A DNA stretch of 64,000 bases from Ceratopteris richardii (GCA_020310875.1 CM035416.1:78187531-78251530); one strand, 5' to 3'. Positions 45,661 to 56,560 are shown, counted from the first letter of the stretch. The notes: generated by a model not told the origin, from the sequence alone. Numbers and translations are program-made.

Positions 45661-46550
45661 AAATAAGAACGTAAAAACAAACAAAGAAATAATTGTAAGA
45701 TCACAAAAATATCAAATATTGGCAGGAAGCATGTACAAACAAGATACAGAGGGTGTGTTAGCTTGTTATGTCGAGGACAATGAACATAGTAGTTGGTTGC
45801 AACAAGCCCATGAAGGATTGCTAGGAAGTCACTATTCTAAACAATGAACATTCGAAAATCTAAAACGTTTAGGAGTGTACTGGCCTAGTATGGACAAAGA
45901 AATACATGAGTGGATCAAGAATTGTCCAGTGTGCCAGAAGAGACCTCCAGTGGAGCATGCCACCCTTTATCACGTGTCATCAGTTCCAGACTAGAGTGCT
46001 CCATTGGTATAATTCATGAGATCGGGAACATTACCCAATGAGGCTAGTCTAGCAAGGAAATGAAACTTGGAACAAGAGGATCAAGACTATGCCTTAGAAG
46101 GAGACAACCTATATCGAAGAGGCAAAGATGGATACTTAAGATTGTGCATTGAAGAATCAGACTACTTGAAAGTCTTAGAAACTACACACAACGGTGTTGC
46201 AGGTGGACATTTTGGGCCTAACAGAGTAATCAAGACCATTCTATTCTCAGGACTTTGGTGGCCCACTCTTCATATGGATGCACATACCTATGTGAAGAAA
46301 TGTGACACATGCCAACATGCACAATATCCGATAAGAAAAGATGAGATGCCTTTGAGACCAATGATGGGAGGACATGCATTTTCAAAGTGGGGTATAGACT
46401 TTGTAGTCCAATTAACCCCCCAGCTACAAACTCCCATGCAGAGTACATTATCCGATAAGAAAAGATGAGATGCCTTTGAGACCAATGATGGGAGGATGCA
46501 CATTCTCAAAGTGGGGTATAGACTTTGTAGGTCCAATTAACCCCCCAGCT
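45661..46550 (+). pseudogene. P4 integrase: two zinc modules and start of core
   Basis: Module 1: VRSQKYQILAGSMYKQ-like lead, His at 45809 and 45830, CPVCQ at 45923-45937. Module 2: YALEGDNLYRRGKDGYLRLC lead, His 21 bp apart in HNGVAGGH (near 46188), LWWPTL, CDTCQ at 46301-46315. Both have exactly HX6HX30CX2C with WP at the same place in the 30-residue loop. The core starts FSKWGIDFV with one frame error, is partly duplicated, and stops at 46550. A stop lies inside module 1 (near 45846). Confidence 0.85.
46326..46550 (+). repeat. 124-bp tandem duplication at the P4 end
   Basis: TATCCGATAAGAAAAGATGA starts both copies, at 46326 and 46450; the second copy is cut after 101 bp by the junction with P5. 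A short TAT overlap marks the duplication joint. Confidence 0.9.
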
Positions 46551-47265
46551 AGGTATCACGGTTGTTGTATCGTGAGTTTGGAGGGTGAGGTTGCATCTAT
46601 AGGCACATATGGGTGACAAGGAGAGCATAAGGTACACATATTTTGCAAAAAAAATTGAATTTGGACCTCAAAAACTCCAAGTATCATGTCCGGTTGAGTG
46701 TTGGTATCGCGATACCAGAACTCCCGTGTATCGTGATACTTGTCGAGTATCGTATCGACTCCTTGAGGTATTGCGATACCATCAAGGTATCGTATCATCA
46801 AGTGCTGGTATCGTGATCACGGTCATCTAGCGGTATCGTATCGTGGTCCACCTGGCATCGTATCATGTCGATCACGATATCGTATCGTTGATCGAGTGGT
46901 ATCGTATCGCGTGCGTGATTGGTATTGTATCGTGCACCTTGTGGTATTGTATCGCATAACAGGACGTATCGTATCACGTAACACAAGTAGTATCGTATCG
47001 CGGTTGGAGTGGTATCGTATCGTGAGCCAATGAGGTATCGTATCGTTGGCTATTCTAGTAACGTATCGTGAGGTTGGTATCGTATCGTGTCAATCAGAGG
47101 TATCGTATTGTGGCCACTTCCAGTATCGTATCGTCTAGATAGCAGTATCATATCGTGGAAGTTGGTATCACCTTGGTGGTATCGTATTGGCTAAGGTGGT
47201 ATCATCTGTGGTGGTATCGTGTATCATGGAAAAAGAGGTATTGTATCGCCTGCTCTGAGGTACTC
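46551..47265 (+). repeat. P5 leader array, GGTATCGTATCGTG units with variable spacers
   Basis: At least 20 units in about 560 bp, period about 22 bp: a 12-14 bp core GGTATCGTATCGTG and a 6-11 bp spacer that differs in each unit. The array opens with a perfect palindrome TGGTATCGCGATACCA (46702-46717). The first 140 bp are non-repetitive leader matching 37484 onward in P4. Confidence 0.92.
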
Positions 47266-47531
47266 CCAAAGGGATCCTGTATCCCTATTTTAACCCCCAA
47301 AACCCTGACCTGGCATAACTTTCTCATAGGAAATCTGTTTGTTGTGATTTTGGGTTCATTGGAAAGCTCGTGGGGAGTATTACCAAAATATCAATTGGTC
47401 ATGATTAAAATAATACATGGATTATTAGATTAGTGTTTTGAAGTTGACCCTCAAGTGGAACTAGGAAACCAAGGAGTTCCAGAGGATTTTGAGCAATACA
47501 AGGGGAAATTTTGGACTTGTAGACAAGGCTT

Positions 47532-50500
47532 ATGAACCTCACATCTGGTAGACACCTATGCAAGGATAGACAAAGCATTAAATCCTCTAAGGCTAGTGTC
47601 AACCACACAGTGAGGTCGTGGGCACAATAGCTTAGTGGTAATCCCTACACGCTAAGTCCTAAAACAAGTGATTTAGAAATGTCTTTTAACATGGAAAGAC
47701 CCACACGTACCTCAAGTACTGCCTATTTACAAACACCAGAAGGCCCTTATAAGACCCAATTGGAGTATATAAGGACCAACCAATTAGGGGCACACATCTA
47801 TGAGGATGGCCTGAGACGATCAGTTGTCCAACTCAAAAATCATGATCAGCCCTTTGGACTTGAACACCCAGTGGTCAAGTTCGAAGAGGGGTCATACATT
47901 GATAAGGAAGGAATCATGTATGTGGTGACTAGCGTACCAGACAGGACAGATGAATTTGGAAATATCATTCTTGAGAATGACATAGGAGACCTGGAGCAAG
48001 GAGACCTAGGACAAGAACCCAAGACTCCCAGATGTAAGTCAGTCTTGACTAGAGTAATCACTCCAGATTGGATCCCTCAAGACAACAAAAACATAGAAGT
48101 ATTTGTGAATAGAGTAACGGAGGAAGCCTTTTGGAGATCCAAGCCAGATCAACCTAGCCCAATAGTCACCATCTATGAATTCAAAGACCCTGAGACACCA
48201 GGCAAAAGTTGTCTATCTCGATAACACATATGAGAAAATGTTCTTGGTAATGGAGCATGATAGGCATGCATACACTTGGCAAGGTGAATCAATTTTCCCT
48301 CCACCAAGATCCAGTGTTTCCCGTGGCTTCCAAGGAGCAGGATCATCCAAGGTTCACGAAACCCAATGAGAACGAACTAGAGAGAGAGACCTAAGGTAAG
48401 CTTTGCACACACGATGGGCAGAGGCAGATCAGGACATGAAGGTGAAAGACTTGAAAGGGAGAGACATAGAGCTCATAGGCATCAAAGATATGAACATGAT
48501 TTTCCATTGCCTAGACCCCGAGAACACCCAAGAACCCTTAGACCTTCTCAAGTGGTCAAGGCAATGAAGAACTATTTTGATGGGTTCGGAGACACTTATG
48601 ATCATGTGGCCGAGTTCAAACAAGTGTTAAGAGCTGAATAGGCTGAGGACTTGTTCACCCAGTTTGAGGCATTTGGTTTGACTCTCAAGGGTATTGCCTT
48701 AGCTTGGTTCCAACCCCTGAATAGTCGCAACTATCGAGAGATAGGTCAATTGCTAGAAGAATTCATTGTAGAATTTTCCAAGAGTGGTATTAGGCATAAC
48801 ACATCATCCCTGATCCACAGCTTCAAGCAGACACCCCAAGAAACAGTGCGACTTGCAGGAAGAAGGTTTAGACAGTACTTGGAAAGATGCCTTGTGCCAG
48901 AATTACCCACAATAGCCAAACAAGTGGCCTTGTTTTTGGATGGCTTACTATGCACAAAGTTAAGGTCATATGTGTACTTAAAAGAGCCTAGATCCATAGA
49001 AGAGTGTGTGCACATGTGCCTTGATAGAGAAGACAACTTGGGTGAGGAGCTAGATCTATCCAAACTCTATAAGGATTTTGATAGTTCTATTAGTCATACC
49101 TCAAGAACCTCTACTGAGATAGATGAGATAGCTGAGTAGGTTGCCAAGAAGCTAGGAGTTCAAAATAGACAAACACCAAAGGTCACCTCATTAAAGCGAT
49201 ATTACAACTACGAAGTAGACCACATGGCTAATGTTTGCCCAATGATGGCTCAACCCCAAGGAAACCCTAATCATCTATATTGCACCATTGACAGGAAATA
49301 CACAAATCATATGGCTCAAGATTTTCCATACAATAGGTAGGTTGTCAGACAAAATTATCAACAACCTTACTAGCAGGGTAGGTATCAAAACAATACCAAC
49401 ATCCATATTATAGGCCACAAAAGCAATATCAGGCACCATATAGGCCACAACCAGTCCTAGGAAACCAACCACCAGCCCCTACCAATGTGATCACAGTTAA
49501 GTATGCAGTGGCAGAGGAGAACCTTAATAGAGCATTGGTGCCACTAGCCCCATTGGTCTCAGAAAATGACTCTCATGCTCATAGTTGAGACTACTCCCAT
49601 GAAGATAGTCCACAAGCTTATTACACAGAGTCACCAGACCATAGTGAGGCTTATTCCTATCAATACGAGACACCACTTATGGAACAAAATTGGGAGCCAA
49701 AATACTCCAATGTCATGTATACGAATCCCAACCCCAAGCCCCAAGCGAGACAAGTAAGACCAAAAGCCCCTACAGGTCCATGTTTTAGATGTCAGGGCGA
49801 CCATTTCATTCGTGAATGTCCCCATTCATCGACTCCGGGACAAGGACAAAACATCACAATACAAGGTTTTTGTCCTGAGTGCGGCAAGGAACATCTCTCG
49901 AGAGATTGTCCCAGGAATCCCTCGAGTGCACCCAAGGTTACACCCATTAATGTGGTAGGCTTAGTGGTGGATTCAAGTTCAAGTAGTAGTAATGTGGTTC
50001 CTATACAGGCTGTCACTAGGGCACAAGTTGTAGAATAAGCAAAACCAGCTGATCAATCAGAGTCAAGTGAATCAGAAGAGCCGAGTAAGAGGAAAACAAG
50101 AAGTTGGAAGGATACCAGAGAGAAAGCTAATCGCAAGTGGAATAAAAAGTTATCTGAACTAGAAGAAAGCCTGAAAGACGCAAAAACAAAAATAGAAGAC
50201 ATTACATCTCAAAGCCCCTCGCATGTCAAAACTCCATCCACACCACCTCATTCTACCCCACCAACCATTGTAAACAAACTGCAACTAGGGTCTGTTCTTG
50301 CATATCCAACCCTAGAAGACTTGGACATGATGTTCAAGGCCTACCAGGCTCGACTTCAAGAAGGGCCAACAGCTGCAAACTTAGACAAGAGTTACCCTAG
50401 AGCAAATTTAGAGATTGAACGGACAAAAATGTGCATGAAAATGGTAGAGCTAGCTCAGGCTATGCTCAAGACTAGTCAATCATTCAAGCAGACAAACTCT

Positions 50501-51070
50501 ATCAAACTAGATTTGAATTTCCAGGGCTTTTTAGAAAGATTACAGTAGTTGGTAAACAAGCCCCAGGTTTCTTCATCTCCACAGGCTCAACTAGTTATTG
50601 AAAGAGAAAGCTCGCCACCAGCAAAAGTTTACATTGCGGATTCCATAGATGAGGGAGCACCTCTTTCAATTCAACAATACTTTCAAGAGTTCTTGTGGGA
50701 AATACAAGAAGAGAAATGGGCCAAGGAGAAGGATAATCCCCCTCCGATTCCTGAAATTGATGACCTTCATTATCAATTTCCCCAAGACATTCCATCTATC
50801 TATGGAGACCAACTAGAGCAACAAGAAGATGAAAGATTAGATTTTGAATCTAATTCTTTACAAGAGTTGCCACAATTCACAGGAACATGGGAGTCTGAAT
50901 CTCACCCGATCAGAGCTCACACAATACTGGTAAGAAACGAAGACTCAGTGGTTCCAAGGAACATTGATGTCATGAAGAACACCAAGTTTCAATCTCATCT
51001 TACCGTGGAAGAGCTGCTAAAAGTAAAACCCGAGCTATGGAATCATGTGAAGGATCAGGTCCTAGAACTT
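47532..51070 (+). pseudogene. gag: P5 Gag
   Basis: It begins MNLTSGRHLCKDRQS at 47532, with MSFNMERPTRTSS at 47679. The capsid part (48540-49139) reads MKNYFDGFGDTYDHVAEFKQ, a TAG at 48639 for Gln, then LAWFQPLNS, FSKSGIRHNTSSLIHSFKQT and FLDGLLCTKLRSYVYLKEPR, ending at a TAG at 49137. The first zinc knuckle is ruined (YYNYEVDHMANVC); the second and third are intact (CFRCQGDHFIREC, CPECGKEHLSRDC near 49785-49905). C-terminal charged part 50321-51070 has a TAG at 50546 and ends VLELDSN. Confidence 0.87.
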
Positions 51071-51700
51071 GATTCCAATAGGCCTAGATGTCAACCTGAA
51101 AGCCCCAAAATATCACATGGGCATGTGCCAAAAATCGGACATAATTACTTCTTGCATAATCGATCGATGCCCCTTTGTGACTGTGGAGGTAGGACAAGGA
51201 AAGAGTGTAAGGACTGTGGGAGCCTTGGTTGACTCAGGTGCAGCAACTAGTGCAGTTAGAATTTCATACTGCCAAGACCTACAATTGAACATCAAGCCCA
51301 TAGAAGCCTATCTCATAGGTTTGGGAGGTGTGGAAACCCCTTGTTTGGGCGAGGTGGAACTTCCCATCTACCTTCAAGGTGTTCCAATGAAAGTCAAAAT
51401 GCTAGTGTGTCATGATGAGGACCTTACAGAGCCACTTGTCTTGGGCCAAGATTGGATTTATGACCATGCAATCAACTTGAACCTCAGAAGTCAACTTCTT
51501 CAAGTTTGGGTACATGAACAATGCATTACATTAGAATTAGGGAATTGCATGCTCATAGATCATGGCACCACACACTCTCTTAGTTCCTCTAAGACTAATC
51601 TTCACAAACAAGATGTTGTATGTGTCAAAAGATCTATGATCCAGAAGGACTCAATCATGGAAGGACAGTTGCAAAGGCAAGCAGGCCCTCCTTCTTTTTC
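51069..51700 (+). CDS. P5 aspartic protease, type B
   Basis: An open frame runs from 51069 to 52085; the recognisable protease is about its first 170 residues. The active site is VGALVDSGAATSAVRISYC (DSGA), followed by LIGLGGVETPCLGEVELPIY, DLTEPLVLGQDWIYDHAINL. It is not the same protease as in P4 and P3 (those read ILDSGVG...LGRPFLRQL...VQDWG), although the upstream Gag is. The Q1 fossil has the same type. The ATG at 51069 overlaps the Gag end in another frame, so the true fusion frame is unclear. Confidence 0.8.
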
Positions 51701-52224
51701 AAAGAGTAAAGCATCCATAGTAGTTCAACCTCAGAAGCAAGTGAAACAGTACAAGACAACCGGTATATCAAATAGACAAAGAGCCTTCAAGAGTAAAGTA
51801 GTTCCGGGCATTAAAGCAGATCTGGGTACAAAAAGGAGAGCAACCACTAGTCGTGCCAACACAATTCCCACCCTGGCAAGCCAACCATGGGAAGACAAGA
51901 ACCAAGCAACCAGGAGCAGCTCAACCAAACGGTCTTCGACAAATTTGGGTACCAAAAAAATTAGCTACAGCTCAACAAGGGCAATTACAAATGTGGGTTC
52001 CCAAAGCACTCTTACATGCACAAAGGCCTATGCTCTCCACCATGCAAAAGGTCTCAACAAAGAAGCCAAGGAGAGAAAAGGGTAAGAATCGAGCACAAAG
52101 AACAAAAGAAGATAAACTCAACCCGTCAGCAAAAGTAATCAAGGATATGGATTTGGGAGCCCAAAGTACCAGTAACTTCCACAAAACCGAAGAGCCAACC
52201 ACGCTGGACACCAAGTTTCAGTAA
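51701..52224 (+). pseudogene. P5 WxPK-repeat frame
   Basis: The basic tail of the protease frame changes frame near 51780-51850 and continues to 52224. It shows QIWVQKG, QIWVPKKLATAQQ and QMWVPKALLHAQ; a further WEPK-like copy follows near 52150 in another frame. Very similar in kind to the P3 frame at 28168-28926, which lies after integrase. In P5 it follows protease directly, as if RT to integrase had been removed. Confidence 0.6.
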
Positions 52225-53106
52225 CCATCCAAAGAGGAAGAGGTCAGAGGTGATCTCTATAAGGCCAACTACTATTCTCAAATGGATCCCTATAGGGATC
52301 AATTCAAGATCCAATCGCCACCTCCAAACAAAGATTGCATCAAGTCTGCAAGTAACATCAGAAGCCTCGACCAACAACAACCATGTGCCTTTGGCATAAC
52401 CTTGTCTTTTGCACCATTCAGGTCATGCATTTCCCAAGTATGCATCAATCTAGGGCCACATTACATGGCTGTGCATAGACACAATTGAGAATCCCAGGCA
52501 CATGAGACACACTTTCTAAATGTAAAATATTTTATTGATGCTAACACCTTTCTTCTTGTCTTGTGACATTTTTCCAAAAAAAAAAGGAGACAAGCAGGAT
52601 TGTGTGCTTGAAGAATCTCTGATGTGAACCATCAACATGGACATCCATCAACAAGAAAGACAAGCCATTGGTCAATCATCATGATGGGCATACAACATGA
52701 AGAGTGAAGATTGATGGACCTTTCACCATGTCATTATGGGTCAAAAGTACTTGACCTACTATGAAACTCATGTTCAAAGCTCCAAAGGACAAAGGACATT
52801 AAGAGTACAACATCAGTACCTATGAAGCAATTCAACATCGACAACTGCTCAAGATCAACATTGACAACCTCTTTTGAGCAACTAACAATCTTTGAAAGCA
52901 CAGAAATACGCCATCAAATTCAAGTCCAAGGAAGACGTTCCTACAAGGGGACCAACTCTCGCATAGGCTAGAAGTGGAAAACTAAAGAACTAGACCAAGC
53001 TACATTTGGAAGATGGACCGCTCCTGTTGATACATGAAGGACACTACCTCTCAGAGTACTACATGGAACAACCACTCCAACAAGGGTCTATCAGGGACGA
53101 TAGACC
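52225..53106 (+). other. P5 3' non-coding part
   Basis: Coding signals fade; short Gln-, Asn- and Lys-rich stretches only. An A-rich run sits at about 52576-52586. A GGGACGATAGACCC segment precedes the polypurine tract. Confidence 0.6.
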
Positions 53107-53119
53107 CAAGAGGGGGAAG
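53107..53119 (+). promoter_or_regulatory. P5 polypurine tract
   Basis: CCAAGAGGGGGAAG lies directly upstream of TGTTGATAGTC, the LTR start. It fixes the outer border of the family P LTR. Confidence 0.87.
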
Positions 53120-53680
53120 TGTTGATAGTCAAGGTCAATCACAAGCATGGAAGCGCATCAATGAAGTGGACACACAAGAAGAAGGAGCATGTAGGAGCTC
53201 CAAGAAGCAAATGTCAAATTTTCAAAAGAAATCCCTATAAAAATAGTGAGTTTCATCACTAAAAACCATTGTAAATACCATTTTCCATTTTTGCAACTCC
53301 ATTTTGTTCAAGCCAAGGAGTCCTCAATCTTGAGGATATTAGAAGTGTCATCCTATCAATTTTCATAATTTTTAGACTTCGTTTGAGCCCTCAAAAAAGC
53401 CCTAGAACCTAATTATTAACTAGGTCAGACACTAGGTCTGGACAGGGTCAAAACTACTCAAAAAACTATAAAAAGGGCTGGAGAGCTCATTTTTGAGGTT
53501 AGCTTGTTGTAGATTTGATCTTTCTAAGAGAACTCTTTTGTAATCGAAGTCCTTCCATTGTTCTACTCTTTGCTCTTACTTTGTGCATGTGTGTGTGTGT
53601 GTGCATGCTTGTGTGCTTTCACTCACACACTTGTGCCATCACCTACTCACGGTCTTCATATCGGTCCTCACGTCTCCACA
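53120..53680 (+). repeat. P5 3' LTR, truncated at its 3' end
   Basis: Starts TGTTGATAGTC; TATA box TATAAAAAG at about 53467, TG microsatellite at 53583-53612. Similarity to the P4 and P1 LTRs ends at CGTCTCCACA; about 65-70 bp up to ...ACACCA are missing, replaced by copia-6 protease sequence. Confidence 0.87.
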
Positions 53681-55656
53681 TACTATCACATGTGCCAACA
53701 ACTCCTCTTATCCTCTAATGGGAGTTGGTAAGATTATTCTGACTACTACTGATTATAGTTCTTTTACATTGTCAAAAGCTTCATTTGTACGAGCGATCAA
53801 GGAAAATCTGTTGTCGATTTTGGCATTAGCCAAGATTGGCTTGGTCATCAACAGATGTATAGACCATGATCTCTCAAATGGTGATGTTATTATTGCTTCT
53901 GGCATCTTATGTCATGGGCTATATAAGCTCATAAACTATGAAAAATTTGTGAATGATTCACCATCTATAGTACATGATTCTATGGTGATCTCATATGCAA
54001 AGATTTGGCTTGCATGCTTTGATCATCTAAATTTTGCTAGTTTGGTATGCCTACAGAAATATGAAATGGTTTCCTCTCTGCCCAAACTTGAGGCACCTAG
54101 TAAACATGTTTGTGAAGGTTGTATTTTGGGCAAAATGAAGCATTCCTTGTTCCCAAAAGATGGTTCAGTTCAAGCTACTCAAAAATTGCAACTTGTTCAC
54201 AATGATGTTTTTGGTCCTATGAAGACACCCTCTTTTGGGAACTACCTTTATTTTGTGACTTTCATTTATGATTTTTATAGACATGCATGGGTTTATCCAC
54301 TGAAAACAAAGTACGAAGTGTTTATGTGATTCAAACAGCTTCTTGTTTTGACTAAAAATTTGTCAGCATGCAAAATGGACACCCTCCATTCTAATTGAGG
54401 GTGGGGATACATGGCTTTTGATTTTAATGCATTTTTTGGCTAAAAATGGGATAAAACATCAGTGTACAGTGCCACATACACCTCAATAGAATGGAGTTGT
54501 TGAAAGGAAGAATAATTCACTCATGGAGATGGCAAGGTGTATGGTCAAACGTTAGGCTTTACACATAGCTTTTAGGTTGAAGTCGTTATGTGTGCAGCAT
54601 ATGTGCTTAATAGGTGTCCCACCAAAGCACTGTAGCCTATCACTCCATATGAGTATTAACATGGTCGCAAACCATCTGTTGCTCATAAGCATGTTTTTTT
54701 TTGTCTAGCATATGCATTAGTGCTTCAAGAACAATGTAGGAAATCAGATGATAAAGCAGTGAAATGTATTTTTATTGGATACAATTTAGAAGGCAAAGGT
54801 TAATGACTGTATCGTCCACTGACTAAACACATTTTGGTTACTTGTGATGTTGTTTTTGTGGAAGATGCAATTCATCCATTACTTTCATGTAGCAAGGAGA
54901 CTTCTGTCAGCTCTAGAGATGTGTATGACACTTTGTTACCTCTTTTTATACGTGGATAGTCAAGTGCTTGTACGAATGAGGCCATTTCTTAGCCTTTACA
55001 AGTTTTGCGTGATGATGCAAATCATTCCATTTCTGATGTAGATTTACATGATGGACTTATTGATGAAAGGACTGATATAGAGGAGGCAAAAACTATGCCA
55101 AAATGGCTAGTGCAAATTTTGCGAGATAGCAAATTAGATGGACCTCTATCATATCATACTCATTTGTGCTCTCATAGTGCTTCTTTTGCATCAGATTGAT
55201 AAGCTATGGTTGCCTCTAGTCTTTGTGATGAGAATGAGCCTCTTTTGTTTGATGAAGCATAAAATCCAGAAAATTGGATGGGTGCTATGCAATCACAATA
55301 TGATGTTATTATGAAGAATGGTACCTAGTCTTTATGGCCCAGGTGTCAAGCATTGGTAGGTCGTTAAGCACATCTTCACTGACAGTGCATTGGCAATTGC
55401 AAGGAACCCCTTGTTCCATGCTTGCACTAAGCACATTGAGGTGCCCTATCACTATGTCAGGGAGAGGTTCTCCGCTGGAGATATCAGTTTGGCAAATGTG
55501 CCCACATAGGAGAACGTTGTAGACCCTTTCACAAAGGCTCTACCTAGGGAGAAGTTTGAAGCTTTCCACAAAGCTTTGGGCTTAATTCCTTTAATGGATT
55601 GATTCCGCATAGCTTGGCACTTCCATACATGAGTGCCTACTCCTTGTTCACCACAT
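53681..55656 (+). pseudogene. copia-6 pol remnant
   Basis: Protease tail NNSSYPLMGVGKIILTTTD, then HVCEGCILGKMKHS (zinc module), FGNYLYFVTFIYDFYRHAWV (first Asp region reads YDF), a decayed second Asp region, CAAYVLNRCPTKAL and the integrase C-terminal KHILVTCDVVFVEDA. The RT start NWMGAMQSQYDVIMKN follows. Near 55330 the sequence jumps to CQALVG and then to RNase H ending ARNPLFHACTKHIEVPYHYV. Most of RT, including the catalytic box, is missing. Many stops (including CAG to TAG). Confidence 0.85.
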
Positions 55657-55887
55657 TGTTGGATTTTGAGGTCTATGGAAGCACGCAAAAAGCACAAGGA
55701 AGAAGAAGAAGCTTGGAGCACAACACATAATATTGAATGTATTACCACTAGAATGTACAAAGATAAGTAATTTGCTAGGGCAATAGGCGTATATTCAAGC
55801 CGGGGGAAAAAAACCTCCTAAAGAACGAAAAAAGTGCCCCAGCTGTCCTAGTGTGTTCACACACATCACTACCTAAATATGTCAATA
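55657..55887 (-). repeat. copia-7 3' LTR
   Basis: TGTTGGATTTTG to ATGTCAATA in plus orientation; the outer terminus has one change from CAACA. Confidence 0.9.
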
Positions 55888-55899
55888 AATCCCCCCTTA
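55888..55899 (-). promoter_or_regulatory. copia-7 polypurine tract
   Basis: The minus strand reads AAGGGGGGATTT next to the LTR, one base different from copia-5. Confidence 0.85.
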
Positions 55900-56560
55900 G
55901 AGTGATGCGGTGAACAATGAGTTGGCACTCATGTATAAGGAAGTGCCAAGCTATGTGGAATCAATCCACAAAAGGAAGTAAACCCAAAGCTTTGCGGAAA
56001 GCTTCAAACTTCTCGCTAAGCAGAGCCTTCGTGAAAAGGTCTTCAATGTTCTCCTACGTGGGCACATATGCCAAGCTGATCTCTCTAGCAGAGAACCTCT
56101 CCCTGAGATAATGATAATGCACCTCAATGTGCTTAGTTCGAGCATGGAACACAGTGTTCCTCGCAACTACCAATGCGCTCTGATTGTCAGTGAAGATGGT
56201 GGTGGCAGAAGACTCATCAACACCCAAATCAGTGATAAGGCATCTGAGCCACACACACACAATAGTCAATGTGAAAGCTTCCCTATACTTAGCCTCATAA
56301 CTAGAAGTGGACATAGTAGATTGCTTCTTACTTAGCCAAGATATGCATGAGATACCAAGCATGAATTAAAAACCACTGGTGGACACATGAGTGTCATAGC
56401 AACTAGCCCATTCAGAGTCAAAAAAAGTATGTAAATCTCGCGGTAGTGATCCCCCTTGGGATAAAACAATCCAAGTAGTCAAGTACCACTCTAAGTAGTG
56501 AAAGATGTGTTTAAAAACTTGCCAATGCTTGACATCTAGGCAATGCATAAACCTGCTCAT
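55900..56560 (-). pseudogene. copia-7 RNase H
   Basis: The minus strand reads LHTFFDSEWASC (first Asp region; usual SDSDW reads FDSEW), SYEAKYREA (usual SSEAEYRA), FTDNQSALVVARNTVFHART and HYLRERFSAREISLAYVPT. A frame break near 56365 and changed catalytic context point to inactivity. Confidence 0.83.

Larger units (their letters stand above)
36867..46550 (+). mobile_element. P4, Ty3-like element interrupted by copia-5
   Basis: The plus-strand order is truncated 5' LTR, tRNA-Asp primer site, leader array, gag (broken by copia-5), type A protease, RT, RNase H, two integrase zinc modules, and the start of the integrase core. At 46550 it joins directly to the leader of P5. The P4 3' LTR and the P5 5' LTR are both missing. 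Confidence 0.85.
46551..53680 (+). mobile_element. P5, Ty3-like element with gag and protease only
   Basis: The order is partial leader, gag, type B protease, WxPK frame, non-coding 3' part, polypurine tract, 3' LTR. Gag is very close to that of P4, but there is no RT, RNase H or integrase anywhere between protease and LTR. The 5' LTR is lost at the P4 junction and the LTR 3' end is cut by copia-6. Confidence 0.85.

Noticed and set aside
46700-47265. CRISPR-like repeat-spacer layout
   Set aside because: Cores are only 12-14 bp, spacers 6-11 bp, there are no cas genes, and the context is a plant retrotransposon leader.
53583-54329. A 248-codon ORF starting in the TG microsatellite as a novel gene
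   Set aside because: It is a chance fusion of P5 LTR sequence with copia-6 protease/integrase; both halves are recognised separately.
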